A DNA stretch of 64,000 nucleotides from Planctomyces sp. SH-PL62 (GTDB lineage: Bacteria; Planctomycetota; Planctomycetia; Isosphaerales; Isosphaeraceae): positions 5,084,001 to 5,148,000 of the forward strand of contig NZ_CP011273.1 in the NCBI RefSeq assembly GCF_001610895.1. Reading direction: 5' to 3'. This document shows, in pieces, positions 17,524-26,592 of this stretch. Numbering within the stretch: the stretch's first letter is position 1; the number at the start of each line of letters is the position of its first letter. Under the pieces are notes generated by a model. It made no database searches and had not been told where the DNA came from. It saw only the letters and a list, made by a program, of their open reading frames with translations. Both the position numbers and the translations under genes were made by a program.

Positions 17524-20500
17524 TCAGAACGTCTTCAAGAGCTCGATCAGGGCGTCCTTGTCGTCGTCGGTCATGGACTTGAACCAGGGGAAGTCGTGCC
17601 CCTTGTCCATCACGAAGTCGGGGCATTTGCTCACTTCGAGCAGCGCAGGCGCGACTTTCTGGCGGAGGAATTCCTGGGCCTCCTCCCCCTTCAGTCCCTG
17701 CGTATCCAGCTCCCCGAGGGCCTTCGCGACCTCGGCCGCCGCCTTCGCCAGCTTCTCGGGTTCGGCCTCCGGGTTGACGTTCGCCAGCAAGTTGACCGGC
17801 GTGCCCGCCGGGATCGGCCCGATCCGCAGCTCGCCCACCCGGCCGAGCAGGAAGGACATGACGAAGGCCAGGACGAGGCCCGACAGCAGCGGGAGATAGC
17901 CCAACCAGATGCGCCGCCGCAACGTCTTCACGTTCAGCAACGCCACCAGTCCCAGAATCGCCGCCCCGATCGGCAAGAGGATCAGGCGGGGGGACCTCAG
18001 CCACGGATGGTCGTCGAGCGTCCGCATCAACACGTCGATGTTCGTCGCTGCGAGGTACGGGACGTGACGCGCCGGGATCGTGAGGTAGCTCTCGACCGGC
18101 GTCCGCCAGATGAGCCCCTGGTCCTTCGCGAGCCGCTCCGCCGTCGCCCCGTTGTAGCTGGAGCTTTCGAGCCGCTTCCGGGGCCAGAGCAGTTTGCGGA
18201 TCGCGTCGTCGAACGCCAGAAGGCGGCCGTCGACTGAGGGATCGTTGTTGAACAGCCCCAGGCTGTTGTTGTGCAGCAGCGGCGCGCCGGCCCAGATCGA
18301 GATCAGGGTCGGCACCCGGTAGAAGCCCGGCCCGCCCCCGCCCTCGGGAACGCCCGGCGGCGCCTTGTGGCGCGGGGTGTAGCTGTCCGGCCCGCCGGAC
18401 TCCCCCTTGTAAGGGTTGAAGAACGGGATCGAGCCGACCGAGGGGAGGTTCTGATAGTCGACCGAGGCGAAGTCCTGCCACATGCGGCCGGTCATCGCGT
18501 TGGTCGCCATCGCGCGGGCCGAGTTGGTCCCGACGTAATCGACGGGGATGCGATAGTCGGTGGAAAGGAAGTTCTCCAGCCAGAAGGTGGGCGTCTCGAC
18601 GATCTCCTCGGCCCACTTCCGATACTTCGGGTCGGAGAGCCAGCGGCCGGGATCGTGGTCCCAGAACTCGCCGCGCTCGGCGAACTCGGCCATCTCCTCG
18701 TGCCGCTCGTTCGGCTGGATGCTCGAATGGCAGACGATGCAGTTCCGCGCGAAGACCTTCCGACCATGCGCCAGCTTCGACGTATCGACGTGCTTCGCGC
18801 GCTCCTGGGCCAGCAGCGTCCGGAGATCGCGATTCTCCCGCTCGGCCTTCGCCTTCAACGCGGCTTCGTCGATCCGGGCGGTCCGATCCACGTCCCCGAC
18901 CACGTCGAGCAGCCGCATCGGCGGGGTGATCCGCAGGAAGTAGTCGCGCATCGGCCCGACCCGCGCCTGGGTGGCGAGCCAGTAGACCGAATGGGCGTCG
19001 AGATCGTCGATTCGAAACGGCTCCTGGGGCTGGAATCCGACGATCAGCCGGTTGATCCGGATCCACTGCTCCCAATATGACCCGATGTTCAGGTAGACCC
19101 GCGCCAGCGACGCATAGCCGCCGATCGAGTCCGAGCCGTCCAGCAGGACGCGCGGCACGAGCCGGGGGTTCTCGTTGGACTTCTCCAGCTTGGCGACCTC
19201 GTCCCCCCGGTCGGGATACACCGCATCGAGCTTGCGGAGGTAGGCGACGAACTCGTTGTACGATTCGGACTTCCCGAACTCGGAGTCCGCCCAGAGGGAG
19301 GGCAGCGAGGCGGAGACCGTCGAGAGCTTCTCCTTCGGGTTCCTCAGCGAGAGCGCCACACGCTGGCGGAGCCCGAAGATGGAGTTCATCGTGTTCGTGT
19401 TGTTGATGTTGTCCGAGGGGAGCAGCGAGGTGTCGATCGTCCCCGGAGGCTGGCTGTCCAGCAGGTGGTAGACGAAGCTGTTCTTGTCGAGGAGATTTGC
19501 GAAGACTCCTCGGATCCGGAGGTACTGGGCCCCGATGTTCCCCGACAGGTTCTCCCACGCGGGATCGGTGATGTTCCGCGGCGGGTTCAGGGGGCTGAAG
19601 GACGTGTGGCAGAACGCGCAGCTCATCCCCACGCGGAAGGGACGCACCAGCTCGGGGTCGGCGTAATAGTCCGGGTCGTTGTAATAGCGATCGGCGTCCC
19701 ACTTCGCCCGCGCCTTCGCGTCGAAATTGGGATTCGGGAAGAGTCGCAGGCCGATGACGCCGCTGGAGAGGCCGTAGATGTCCGGCGGAAGGTCCCTGGC
19801 GACGCCCTTCCCCTTGTCGTATCCCTCGCCGCCGTATGCGTCGGTGTTGGCCTTCGCCTCGGCCGGGCCGGCGTGATCGTGGCCTGCGTCGGCGTGATCG
19901 TGGTCGTAGTCGTAGGAGGGGTTCCGGGGCTCCTCGTCGCCTTCACGACGAGCGAAGGCGCGCGAGAGATAGGCCCCCCTCGCCGAACGACGGCCGGGGT
20001 CCGAGGGGACGCTGAGCCGGATCCCGAAATCGGTCGGCTCCGGCGTCCCCGGATCGGTCATCTCGGGCTCGTTGATGAGGCCGGCCTCATGAAAGAGGGT
20101 CGCGCGATTGCGGCTGTCCAGGATCTTCAAGAGGTCGCTGCCGCCGAAGCTGTTGTTCGCCAGCCAGTCCCAGAAGCCCTCATTCCCTGCGCACCAGGCC
20201 ATCCAGGTGTTCCGGCCGATCGCCTCGGAAGTCGTCAGCTTGAGATGCCCCACGTCCCGCCCGGGACGCCAGGGGATGCCGGGTCGCTTTTCGCCGTCGG
20301 GCTTCGCCTCGGCCGGCTTCGGTTCCTCCGGCTTCGGTTCGTCGGGCTTCGCCTCGTCCTTCGCCTTCTCGGGCTCCCGATCGACGAGTTGATCCGGCCA
20401 GGAAGCCGCCCCCCCGGCTTCCCGGCCGACGTAGTCCATTCGAGGGAAATAATCATATTTGGGGGCCGCGAAGTCGCCTGCGGCCTCCTCGGGCGTCCGT

Positions 20501-20715
20501 CCCGCGAGACGGGCCCTGGCCATCGCCTCGTCGTCCGGGGGGACGCCGCCGGATTTGTAGCACCCGCCCCCGGTCGCCGTCGCCAGGGCGGCCGCGAGCA
20601 CGAGCATCCCGGAAACCGGGATGCCCACGCGCCGACGCCGAGCCGTCCCCACCCCGACCACGATCCTCGCCTCGGCTGATCTGGGGATGTCCGGCGTCTC
20701 TCGTGCAAGCACCAT
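17524..20715 (-). CDS. Large c-type cytochrome, membrane-anchored
   Basis: 1063 aa. The N-terminus has a hydrophobic segment (about 35-50) ending in GGGCYKSG, a signal peptide or weak lipobox. A Pro/Glu/Lys-rich linker (about 120-145, EEPKPAEAKP type) follows, then a His/Asp-rich stretch (DYDHDHADAGHDHAG). Two haem motifs are seen: CAFCH (about 366) and CIVCH (about 658). Two transmembrane helices lie near 905-965. FYRVPTLISIWAGAPLLHNNS resembles segments of di-haem peroxidase-like cytochromes. It is the first gene of the minus-strand unit and ends 58 bp before the GMC-patatin gene, so it is the likely electron acceptor of that flavoenzyme (inference). Confidence 0.82.
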   Translation of the reverse strand: MVLARETPDIPRSAEARIVVGVGTARRRRVGIPVSGMLVLAAALATATGGGCYKSGGVPPDDEAMARARLAGRTPEEAAGDFAAPKYDYFPRMDYVGREAGGAASWPDQLVDREPEKAKDEAKPDEPKPEEPKPAEAKPDGEKRPGIPWRPGRDVGHLKLTTSEAIGRNTWMAWCAGNEGFWDWLANNSFGGSDLLKILDSRNRATLFHEAGLINEPEMTDPGTPEPTDFGIRLSVPSDPGRRSARGAYLSRAFARREGDEEPRNPSYDYDHDHADAGHDHAGPAEAKANTDAYGGEGYDKGKGVARDLPPDIYGLSSGVIGLRLFPNPNFDAKARAKWDADRYYNDPDYYADPELVRPFRVGMSCAFCHTSFSPLNPPRNITDPAWENLSGNIGAQYLRIRGVFANLLDKNSFVYHLLDSQPPGTIDTSLLPSDNINNTNTMNSIFGLRQRVALSLRNPKEKLSTVSASLPSLWADSEFGKSESYNEFVAYLRKLDAVYPDRGDEVAKLEKSNENPRLVPRVLLDGSDSIGGYASLARVYLNIGSYWEQWIRINRLIVGFQPQEPFRIDDLDAHSVYWLATQARVGPMRDYFLRITPPMRLLDVVGDVDRTARIDEAALKAKAERENRDLRTLLAQERAKHVDTSKLAHGRKVFARNCIVCHSSIQPNERHEEMAEFAERGEFWDHDPGRWLSDPKYRKWAEEIVETPTFWLENFLSTDYRIPVDYVGTNSARAMATNAMTGRMWQDFASVDYQNLPSVGSIPFFNPYKGESGGPDSYTPRHKAPPGVPEGGGGPGFYRVPTLISIWAGAPLLHNNSLGLFNNDPSVDGRLLAFDDAIRKLLWPRKRLESSSYNGATAERLAKDQGLIWRTPVESYLTIPARHVPYLAATNIDVLMRTLDDHPWLRSPRLILLPIGAAILGLVALLNVKTLRRRIWLGYLPLLSGLVLAFVMSFLLGRVGELRIGPIPAGTPVNLLANVNPEAEPEKLAKAAAEVAKALGELDTQGLKGEEAQEFLRQKVAPALLEVSKCPDFVMDKGHDFPWFKSMTDDDKDALIELLKTF

Positions 20716-21109
20716 GGCGTGAGCCCCCGGAGATGACCATCTAGTGGATGCGCGACGGACCAGCCCGACGACGCGCGCACCACGACCGCTCCGGCCCAGA
20801 GCCGTTATCCCGCGAATCCTGGGCGGCCCGAGTCAGCCGGGCGATCGTCGAACGCGAACGTGAAGCGACGGAGGAAGTCGGTCCGGGAATCCGACAAAGC
20901 GTACTATTCCCGCTCGAACAGGTCGAAGTGTGCCGATTTCCGACCTTAGTATACGGGACGTCCTCAAAGTCTCTATCACTAATTTTCATTAAAGCGAGAA
21001 ACTTTCGCCGTCCCGCAGGTGCCGCGCGCGACTTCGCCCGGCCGACGAGCGAGCGTCGGCCGGGCGAAGGGGGAATCGGCGTGTCGTTTCGGTTGAGGCG
21101 GGGCCCGCG
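20716..21109. other. 394-bp intergenic region upstream of the cytochrome-GMC unit
   Basis: No convincing gene. On the minus strand a TATACT box (20948-20953) could be the -10 element for the large cytochrome gene, giving a leader of about 225 bases; no good -35 is seen. The right part contains the perfect hairpin at 21032-21069, which separates this unit from the 97-aa gene. Confidence 0.4.
21032..21069 (-). terminator. Perfect 16-bp stem hairpin after the 97-aa gene
   Basis: 21032-21047 and 21054-21069 are exact reverse complements with a 6-base loop (AGCGAG). It lies about 40 bp after the stop of the minus-strand gene 21110-21403. No T-run follows at once, so it may be a processing or Rho-assisted end rather than a classic terminator. 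Confidence 0.6.
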
Positions 21110-21403
21110 TCAGGCGACGGCCTTCGTCTCCTCGTCGGCGTCGTAAAGCAGGAGGTTCGCCCGGTGGAACTCCTCGTGCGTCACCTCGAAGGGGGAGCCT
21201 GTGATGGCCCACATCCCCTCGATCACCTCCTCAATTGAGCCTTCGGGCTCGTCCCAGGTGGCGACCATCGTCTCCTCGCCCCGAACCAGGACTTCGAGTC
21301 CCTGGTCCAGGAGAAAGGTCTCGATCTCGCCGCGGTGGGCCGGATCGACGGCGAAGGTCCAGCGGATCATCTCGATGCTCAGGGTCTCGTCGTCCGAGCT
21401 CAT
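21110..21403 (-). CDS. Small acidic protein of unknown function, 97 aa
   Basis: The start ATG at 21403 follows an excellent Shine-Dalgarno (GGAGGGAGGA, 6 bases upstream). The larger open frame around it is a shadow. The product is 97 aa, strongly acidic, without signal peptide or transmembrane helix: it begins MSSDDETLSIEMIRWTF and contains EIETFLLDQGLEVLVRGEETM and EPEGSIEEVIEGMW. The pattern of a beta-alpha-beta small domain (ACT or ferredoxin-like) is possible but not shown. I do not recognise the family. It is transcribed divergently from yqeY and ends before a strong hairpin. Confidence 0.7.
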   Translation of the reverse strand: MSSDDETLSIEMIRWTFAVDPAHRGEIETFLLDQGLEVLVRGEETMVATWDEPEGSIEEVIEGMWAITGSPFEVTHEEFHRANLLLYDADEETKAVA

Positions 21404-21568
21404 GGTTCGTCCTCCCTCCGTGGAATTCGAATACCAGTCTTCCTTTATCCCATCGGCCCCCAGCCCGGCCGCCTTGAAACATCGACCGGCCTCCGACGAT
21501 GATCGAGGGTCGTCGTTTCGACGAGGGAACCCGGCGCGGTCGGGACGAATTTCAGGAGCAGTCCGGTC

Positions 21569-21973
21569 ATGACGATCGTCCAGAAGATGCGGAGCCAACT
21601 CGGCCCGGCCATGAAGGCCCGAGACGCGGCGAAGACGGCTTTCCTGCGATACTGGATCGCCCAGCTCACCCTGGCGACCGGCGACGAGATGGCCGACGCC
21701 GACGCGATCAAGAAGATGCGGAGCGTCCTCAAGGAAGCGAAGTCCGGCGTCACCACGTTCACCGCCGATGAGGTGGAGCGACTCCGCGAATGGGTCCCCG
21801 CCAGCCTCGCGCCCGATCAGATCGTGGAACTGCTCGCGCCGGTCGCCGACCCCATCCGCGCCGCCCCCAAGGACGGCATGGCCCTGGGAATCGCCATGAA
21901 GGCGCTGGCGGGGCGGACCGTGGAGACCGAAGACGTGAAGGCGGCCGTCGCCTCCCTCCGGGGGCAGCCTTGA
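21569..21973 (+). CDS. GatB/YqeY-domain protein
   Basis: 134 aa, near the YqeY length (about 147-150). It has the all-helical YqeY pattern: an N-terminal KMRSQLGPAMKARDAAKTAFLR, a middle ELREWVP-like VERLREWVPASLAPDQIVELL, and a C-terminal KDGMALGIAMKAL that corresponds to the tRNA-binding GatB C-terminal domain (usual form DMGKVMG). The family is associated with tRNA amidotransferase GatB, but free-standing YqeY has no settled function. ATG 21569 has AGGAG 10 bases upstream. It is a stand-alone gene ahead of the PSCyt operon. Confidence 0.85.
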   Translation: MTIVQKMRSQLGPAMKARDAAKTAFLRYWIAQLTLATGDEMADADAIKKMRSVLKEAKSGVTTFTADEVERLREWVPASLAPDQIVELLAPVADPIRAAPKDGMALGIAMKALAGRTVETEDVKAAVASLRGQP

Positions 21974-22058
21974 CCATCCATAAACGGATTGTTTAACATG
22001 CCTCCAGAGTCCGACGACCTCGCCCGAACGGCGGGTCGACCTCCAGGGGCGGAAACGC

Positions 22059-24272
22059 ATGATTGTTCGCTTCCTCGTCCGGCTCCCGGCCCTCATGCTC
22101 GCGGTCGCCTCGCTCGCCGCGGCGACGAGGGCCGAGGAACCGTCCCCCGCCGCGACGGCGGACGCCGCGAAGGCCGAGCACTTCACTTCGAAGGTCGAGC
22201 CCATCCTGACCTCTCGCTGCCTGAAATGCCACGGCGGCGAGAAGACTCGCGGGGGGCTCCGGCTCGACGGCCGCGAGGCGATGCTCAAGGGCGGAGACCT
22301 CGGCCCGGCCGTCGACCTCGACGCGCCCGACGAGAGCCTGCTGCTCAAGGCGATCCGCTATGAGGACGGCCTGGAGATGCCCCCCTCGGGGCGGCTCCCC
22401 GACGATGACGTGAAGGTGCTCGCCGAATGGCTCGCAGCCGGCGCCCCCTGGTCCGGCGGCGACACCGCCGGGGCGAGGCCGACGACTTCCGAGGAGCCGG
22501 ACGCGCCGACGGCCGATTCGTGGCCCTATCGCGAGGTCGTCCGCCCCGAGATCCCGACCGTCCGGGATCGGAGCTGGGCGCGGAACCCCGTCGACGCCTT
22601 CCTCCTCGCCGGGCTGGAGGCCGACGGCCTCGCGCCGGCCCCCGAGGCCGATCGTCGGACCTTGATCCGCCGCGCGACCTTCGACCTCACCGGCCTGCCG
22701 CCGACCCCCGCCGAGATCGAAGCTTTCGAGGCCGATCCCGCGACCGACGCCTTCGAACGGCTCGTGGACCGACTGCTCGCCTCGCCCCAGTACGGGGAAG
22801 CCTGGGGCCGACACTGGCTGGACCTCGTCCGCTACGCCGAGACCAACGGCTACGAACGGGACGCCGCCAAGCCCTTCATCTGGCGGTATCGCGACTACGT
22901 CGTCGACGCCTTCAACCACGACAAGCCGTACGACCGCTTCCTGCTCGAACAGCTCGCCGGCGACGAGGTCGCTCCCGACTCGGTCGAGGCGCAGGTCGCC
23001 ACCGGCTTCTACCGCCTGGGCGTCTGGGACGACGAGCCGGCCGACCGTCCCCTCGCCCGCTTCGACATGCTCGACGGCGTGGTCTCCACCGTCGGCCAGG
23101 TCTTCCTGGGCATGACGATCAACTGCGCCCGCTGCCACGACCACAAGAAGGACCCGATCCCCCAGTCCGATTACTACCGGCTGCTGGCCTTCTTCATCGA
23201 CATGGGCGAACAGACCGGCCTGGAGACCCGCAAGGTGGGCCCCGAGGGCGTCGCCGTCATGGCCGCCGTCGAGAAGGGCCGCACCGAGCCGCACGTCCTG
23301 CTGCGAGGCAACCCGAACCTTCTCGGCCCCCGCGTCGAGCCGGGCGTCCCCGTCGTCCTGGACCCGGATCGGGCGACGTTCGGCCCCGGCGCCGGCAAGC
23401 GTCGGGCGCTCGCCGAATGGCTGGCCGATCGCCGCAACCCGATGACCGCCCGGGTCTTCGCCAACCGGCTCTGGCAGTACCATTTCGGCCGCGGGCTGGT
23501 CCCCTCCCCCAACGACTTCGGCAGCCTCGGCGACCCTTCGACCCACCCCGAGCTGCTCGACTGGCTGGCCGCCGAGCTGATGGGCGGCGGCTGGACGGTC
23601 AAGCGGATGCATCGGATCATCATGCTTTCGAGCGCCTACCGGATGTCCTCGCGGCCGTCCGACGCCGCGCTCGCCCGCGACCCGGCGAACCTGAAGTTCC
23701 AGCGGTTCCCGATGCGTCGGCTGACGGCCGAGGAGGTCCGCGACGCGATCCTCGCGGTCGGCGGCGTCCTCAACCCCGGCGCGAAGGGTCCCTGGGTCTG
23801 CCCGCCGATCCCGGACGAGGTCCTCGCCGGCCAGTCGGTCCCGGGCCAGGGCTGGAAGGTCTCCTCCCCCGAGGAGTCGGCGCGGCGGAGCCTCTACGTC
23901 CACATCAAGCGGTCGCTGGCCGTCCCCATCCTGGCGACCCACGACGCGGCCGACACCGATTCCAGCTGCCCCGTCCGCTACACGACGACCGTCCCCACCC
24001 AGGCGCTCGGCCTACTCAACGGGGCCTTCGCCAACGAGCACGCCGCGAAGCTCGCCGGGCGGCTCGCGAAGGGCCGCGAGGGGGACCTCGAAGCCCAGGT
24101 CCGCGAGGCCGTCCTCCTGACCACCGGCCGCGAGCCGACCGCCGACGAGGCCGCCCGCGACCTCGCGTTCCTCCACTCGCTGCGCGACGAGGCGGGGCTG
24201 TCCGAGGCCGAGGCGCTCGTCCAGTACGCGCTCCTCGCGCTCAACGCCAACGCCTTTTTGTATCTCGACTGA
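22059..24272 (+). CDS. Planctomycete cytochrome PSCyt1 + DUF1549 + DUF1553 protein
   Basis: 737 aa with a Sec signal peptide (MIVRFLVRLPALMLAVASLAAATRAEE). A PSCyt1 haem domain follows: VEPILTSRCLKCHGGEKTRGGLRLD, with the CLKCH motif near residue 55, and MPPSGRLPDDDVKVLAEWLAAGAPW. Then come DUF1549/PSCyt2 (FDLTGLPPTPAEIEAF, YGEAWGRHWLDLVRYAETNGYERD, NCARCHDHKKDPI with a second CxxCH) and DUF1553/PSD1 (NRLWQYHFGRGLVPSPNDFG, HPELLDWLAAELM, GWTVKRMHRIIMLSSAYRMS). This architecture is a hallmark of planctomycetes, probably in periplasmic oxidation of complex substrates. DUF1501 follows 13 bp downstream, its usual partner. Confidence 0.95.
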   Translation: MIVRFLVRLPALMLAVASLAAATRAEEPSPAATADAAKAEHFTSKVEPILTSRCLKCHGGEKTRGGLRLDGREAMLKGGDLGPAVDLDAPDESLLLKAIRYEDGLEMPPSGRLPDDDVKVLAEWLAAGAPWSGGDTAGARPTTSEEPDAPTADSWPYREVVRPEIPTVRDRSWARNPVDAFLLAGLEADGLAPAPEADRRTLIRRATFDLTGLPPTPAEIEAFEADPATDAFERLVDRLLASPQYGEAWGRHWLDLVRYAETNGYERDAAKPFIWRYRDYVVDAFNHDKPYDRFLLEQLAGDEVAPDSVEAQVATGFYRLGVWDDEPADRPLARFDMLDGVVSTVGQVFLGMTINCARCHDHKKDPIPQSDYYRLLAFFIDMGEQTGLETRKVGPEGVAVMAAVEKGRTEPHVLLRGNPNLLGPRVEPGVPVVLDPDRATFGPGAGKRRALAEWLADRRNPMTARVFANRLWQYHFGRGLVPSPNDFGSLGDPSTHPELLDWLAAELMGGGWTVKRMHRIIMLSSAYRMSSRPSDAALARDPANLKFQRFPMRRLTAEEVRDAILAVGGVLNPGAKGPWVCPPIPDEVLAGQSVPGQGWKVSSPEESARRSLYVHIKRSLAVPILATHDAADTDSSCPVRYTTTVPTQALGLLNGAFANEHAAKLAGRLAKGREGDLEAQVREAVLLTTGREPTADEAARDLAFLHSLRDEAGLSEAEALVQYALLALNANAFLYLD

Positions 24273-24285
24273 GGGAGAGGACCCC

Positions 24286-25776
24286 ATGCGAAACGACGGT
24301 GCCCCTCCCCCCTCGCGCGCCCCGCACGGCCAGTTCTGCGGCCGTACCCGCCGGGAGTTCCTGTGGGAGACCGGCGGCGGCTTCACCGCGACGGCCCTCG
24401 CCGGGCTGCTGTCGCAGGACGGCTTCCTGGGTCGACGAGCCCGCGCCGCCGACGCCGCGCCGCCGTTCGTCAACCCGCTCGCCCCCAAGTCCCCCCCGAA
24501 AACGGGCAAGGCCAAGAGCGTCATCTTCCTGTTCATGTACGGCGGCCCGAGCCACGTCGACACCTTCGACCACAAGCCGAGGCTCTACCCGCTCGACGGC
24601 AAGACGATCGAGGTGAAGACCTTCGGCCGAGGGGGCAAGCGCAACGAGGGCCGGGTCGTCGGCCCCAAGTGGGCGTTCCGCCCCTACGGCGAGTCGGGCA
24701 AGATGATCTCGGACCTGTTCCCGAACCTGGGGACGTGCGCCGACGACATGGCGTTCGTCCACTCGATGTACGCCGAATCGCCGATCCACGGCTCGGCCAT
24801 GCTGATGATGAACTCGGGCCGGATCCTCAGCGGCAACCCCTGCCTCGGCTCCTGGGTGACGTACGGGCTGGGCAGCGAGAACCAGAACCTCCCCGGCTTC
24901 GTCGTCATGCTCGACAAGACCGGCGGACCGATCAGCGGGCCCAAGAACTGGTCGAGCGGCTACATGCCGGCCGTCTACCAGGGGACCGTCCTCCGCGCCG
25001 ACGGCGTGCCGATCCACGACCTCTCCCCCCCCGAGGGGACCGACCGCGCCCTCCAGCGTCGGCTCCTGGACCGCCTCCGGGAGAAGAACGAGGAGCACCG
25101 CGTCCCCCGCGCCGACAACTCCGAGCTGGCCGCGCGGATCGCCAGCTATGAGCTGGCCTTCCAGATGCAGCAGCACGCCCCGGAGGCCGTCGACTACTCC
25201 CAGGAGAGCGCGGAGACGCTGGCCCTCTACGGCGTCGACCGACCCGAGACCGCCGACTTCGGCCGGAAGTGCCTGCTCGCCCGCCGACTCGTCGAGCGCG
25301 GGGTCCGGTTCATCCAGGTCTACTCCGGCGGGGCCCACAACGACGACAACTGGGACGCCCACGGAGACATCGTCTCCAACCATACCAAGCACGCGGGCCG
25401 GACCGACAGGCCCATCGCCGGGCTCATCAAGGACCTCAAGCGCCGGGGCCTGCTCGACGAGACCCTGATCGTCTGGGGGGGCGAGTTCGGCCGCCAGCCG
25501 ACCGCCGAATTCGCCGAGGGGACCGGCCGCGACCATAACTCCTACGGCTTCACCGTCTGGCTCGCCGGCGGCGGGATCCAGGGGGGCGTGAGCGTCGGCT
25601 CGACCGACGAGCTGGGGAGCGCCGCGGTCGACGACCGGTTCCACGTCAAGAACCTCCACGCCACGATCCTCGACCGGCTCGGCTTCGACCCCAACGCCCT
25701 CGCCTACTTCTACGGCGGCCTCGACCAGAAGCTCGTCGGCGTCGAGGGCGCCGAGCCGATCCATCAACTGATCTAG
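24286..25776 (+). CDS. Tat-exported DUF1501 (sulfatase-fold) protein
   Basis: 496 aa. The N-terminus carries a twin-arginine signal (GRTRREFLWETGGGFTATALAGLL). The body matches DUF1501, which has an alkaline phosphatase/sulfatase-like fold: VIFLFMYGGPSHVDTFDHKP, GSWVTYGLGSENQNLPGFVVM, RRLVERGVRFIQVYSGG, DHNSYGFTVWLAGGGIQGG. The usual catalytic Cys/Ser of sulfatases is not seen, so activity is open. It follows the PSCyt gene after 13 bp with GGGAGAGGA before its ATG. The pair occurs together in very many planctomycete genomes and is likely one operon with the next gene. Confidence 0.95.
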   Translation: MRNDGAPPPSRAPHGQFCGRTRREFLWETGGGFTATALAGLLSQDGFLGRRARAADAAPPFVNPLAPKSPPKTGKAKSVIFLFMYGGPSHVDTFDHKPRLYPLDGKTIEVKTFGRGGKRNEGRVVGPKWAFRPYGESGKMISDLFPNLGTCADDMAFVHSMYAESPIHGSAMLMMNSGRILSGNPCLGSWVTYGLGSENQNLPGFVVMLDKTGGPISGPKNWSSGYMPAVYQGTVLRADGVPIHDLSPPEGTDRALQRRLLDRLREKNEEHRVPRADNSELAARIASYELAFQMQQHAPEAVDYSQESAETLALYGVDRPETADFGRKCLLARRLVERGVRFIQVYSGGAHNDDNWDAHGDIVSNHTKHAGRTDRPIAGLIKDLKRRGLLDETLIVWGGEFGRQPTAEFAEGTGRDHNSYGFTVWLAGGGIQGGVSVGSTDELGSAAVDDRFHVKNLHATILDRLGFDPNALAYFYGGLDQKLVGVEGAEPIHQLI

Positions 25777-25820
25777 TTCCGATCGCGGTTCGATCCGACC
25801 CCCCCCGGAGCCAGCCCGCC

Positions 25821-26582
25821 ATGCGACCGAGAACCTCGCCGGCCGTCCTGATCCTCCTCGCCTCCGGATTCGCCGGGCTCGCCGATCGGGCGGTCGCCGA
25901 ACCCCCGGTCACGCGCAAGGCCTCCTGCGCCTGGGCGAGCGAGGCCCCGACGCTCGACGGCAAGCTCGACGACGCCTGCTGGCGCGCCGCCAAGCCCGTC
26001 ACCGACTTCGCCGCCCTCTGGCTCGGCGAGTCCCGGCCCGGCACCCGCGCCCGGCTCGCCTGGGACGACGAAGCCCTGTATTACGCGGCCGAGATGGACG
26101 ACGCCGAGCTTCGGGCGTTCGGCCGCAATCGCAACGACCACCTCTGGGAAGGGGACGTCTTCGAGATGTTCTTCAAGCCCCGCGAGGACCAGCCCGGCTA
26201 CTACGAGTTCCAGGTCAACCCGCTGGCCACGGTCTTCGAGGTCGCGTTCCCGAAGCGCGGCGCGCTCGACCACGCCTTCCGCGACGAGCCCCCGCTCGGC
26301 CACGAGGCGGCCGTCGTCCTCCGGGGCACGCTCGACCGTCCGGGCGACGTCGACGAGGGCTGGACCGTCGAAGGCCGCATCCCCTGGTCGGCGTTCGCCC
26401 CCACCGGCGGCCGCCCCAAAGTCGGCGACGCCTGGCGGTTCGCCCTCTGCCGGTACGACTACGGACCGGAGGGGACCAAGCCCGCCCTCATGAGCTCGGC
26501 CCCCCTGACGGTCCCCAACTTCCACCGCTACGAGGACTACGGCGTCCTCCAATTCGAAGGCCCGGACGCCGCCAGGCCCTGA
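25821..26582 (+). CDS. Secreted carbohydrate-binding CBM9-like protein
   Basis: 253 aa. A signal peptide (about residues 1-27, SGFAGLADRAVA) is followed by a CBM9-like/DOMON-type sandwich: PTLDGKLDDACWRAAKPVTDF, ARLAWDDEALYYAAEMDD, LWEGDVFEMFFKPREDQPGYYEFQVNP, and GWTVEGRIPWSAFAP near the end. This family binds carbohydrate ends or metals and is common in secreted planctomycete proteins. It is 44 bp downstream of the DUF1501 gene, so it probably belongs to that operon and may present a glycan to the redox pair. It is convergent with the BASS transporter gene (10-bp gap). Confidence 0.88.
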   Translation: MRPRTSPAVLILLASGFAGLADRAVAEPPVTRKASCAWASEAPTLDGKLDDACWRAAKPVTDFAALWLGESRPGTRARLAWDDEALYYAAEMDDAELRAFGRNRNDHLWEGDVFEMFFKPREDQPGYYEFQVNPLATVFEVAFPKRGALDHAFRDEPPLGHEAAVVLRGTLDRPGDVDEGWTVEGRIPWSAFAPTGGRPKVGDAWRFALCRYDYGPEGTKPALMSSAPLTVPNFHRYEDYGVLQFEGPDAARP

Positions 26583-26592
26583 ACCGGGACGG

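Noticed and set aside
20741-21146. Small frames in the region before the large cytochrome gene
   Set aside because: No ribosome-binding site, no homology pattern, and Arg/Ser-rich composition.
22427-24616. 729-aa plus-strand frame beside the PSCyt gene
   Set aside because: Arg/Pro-rich shadow of the PSCyt gene in another frame, without motifs.
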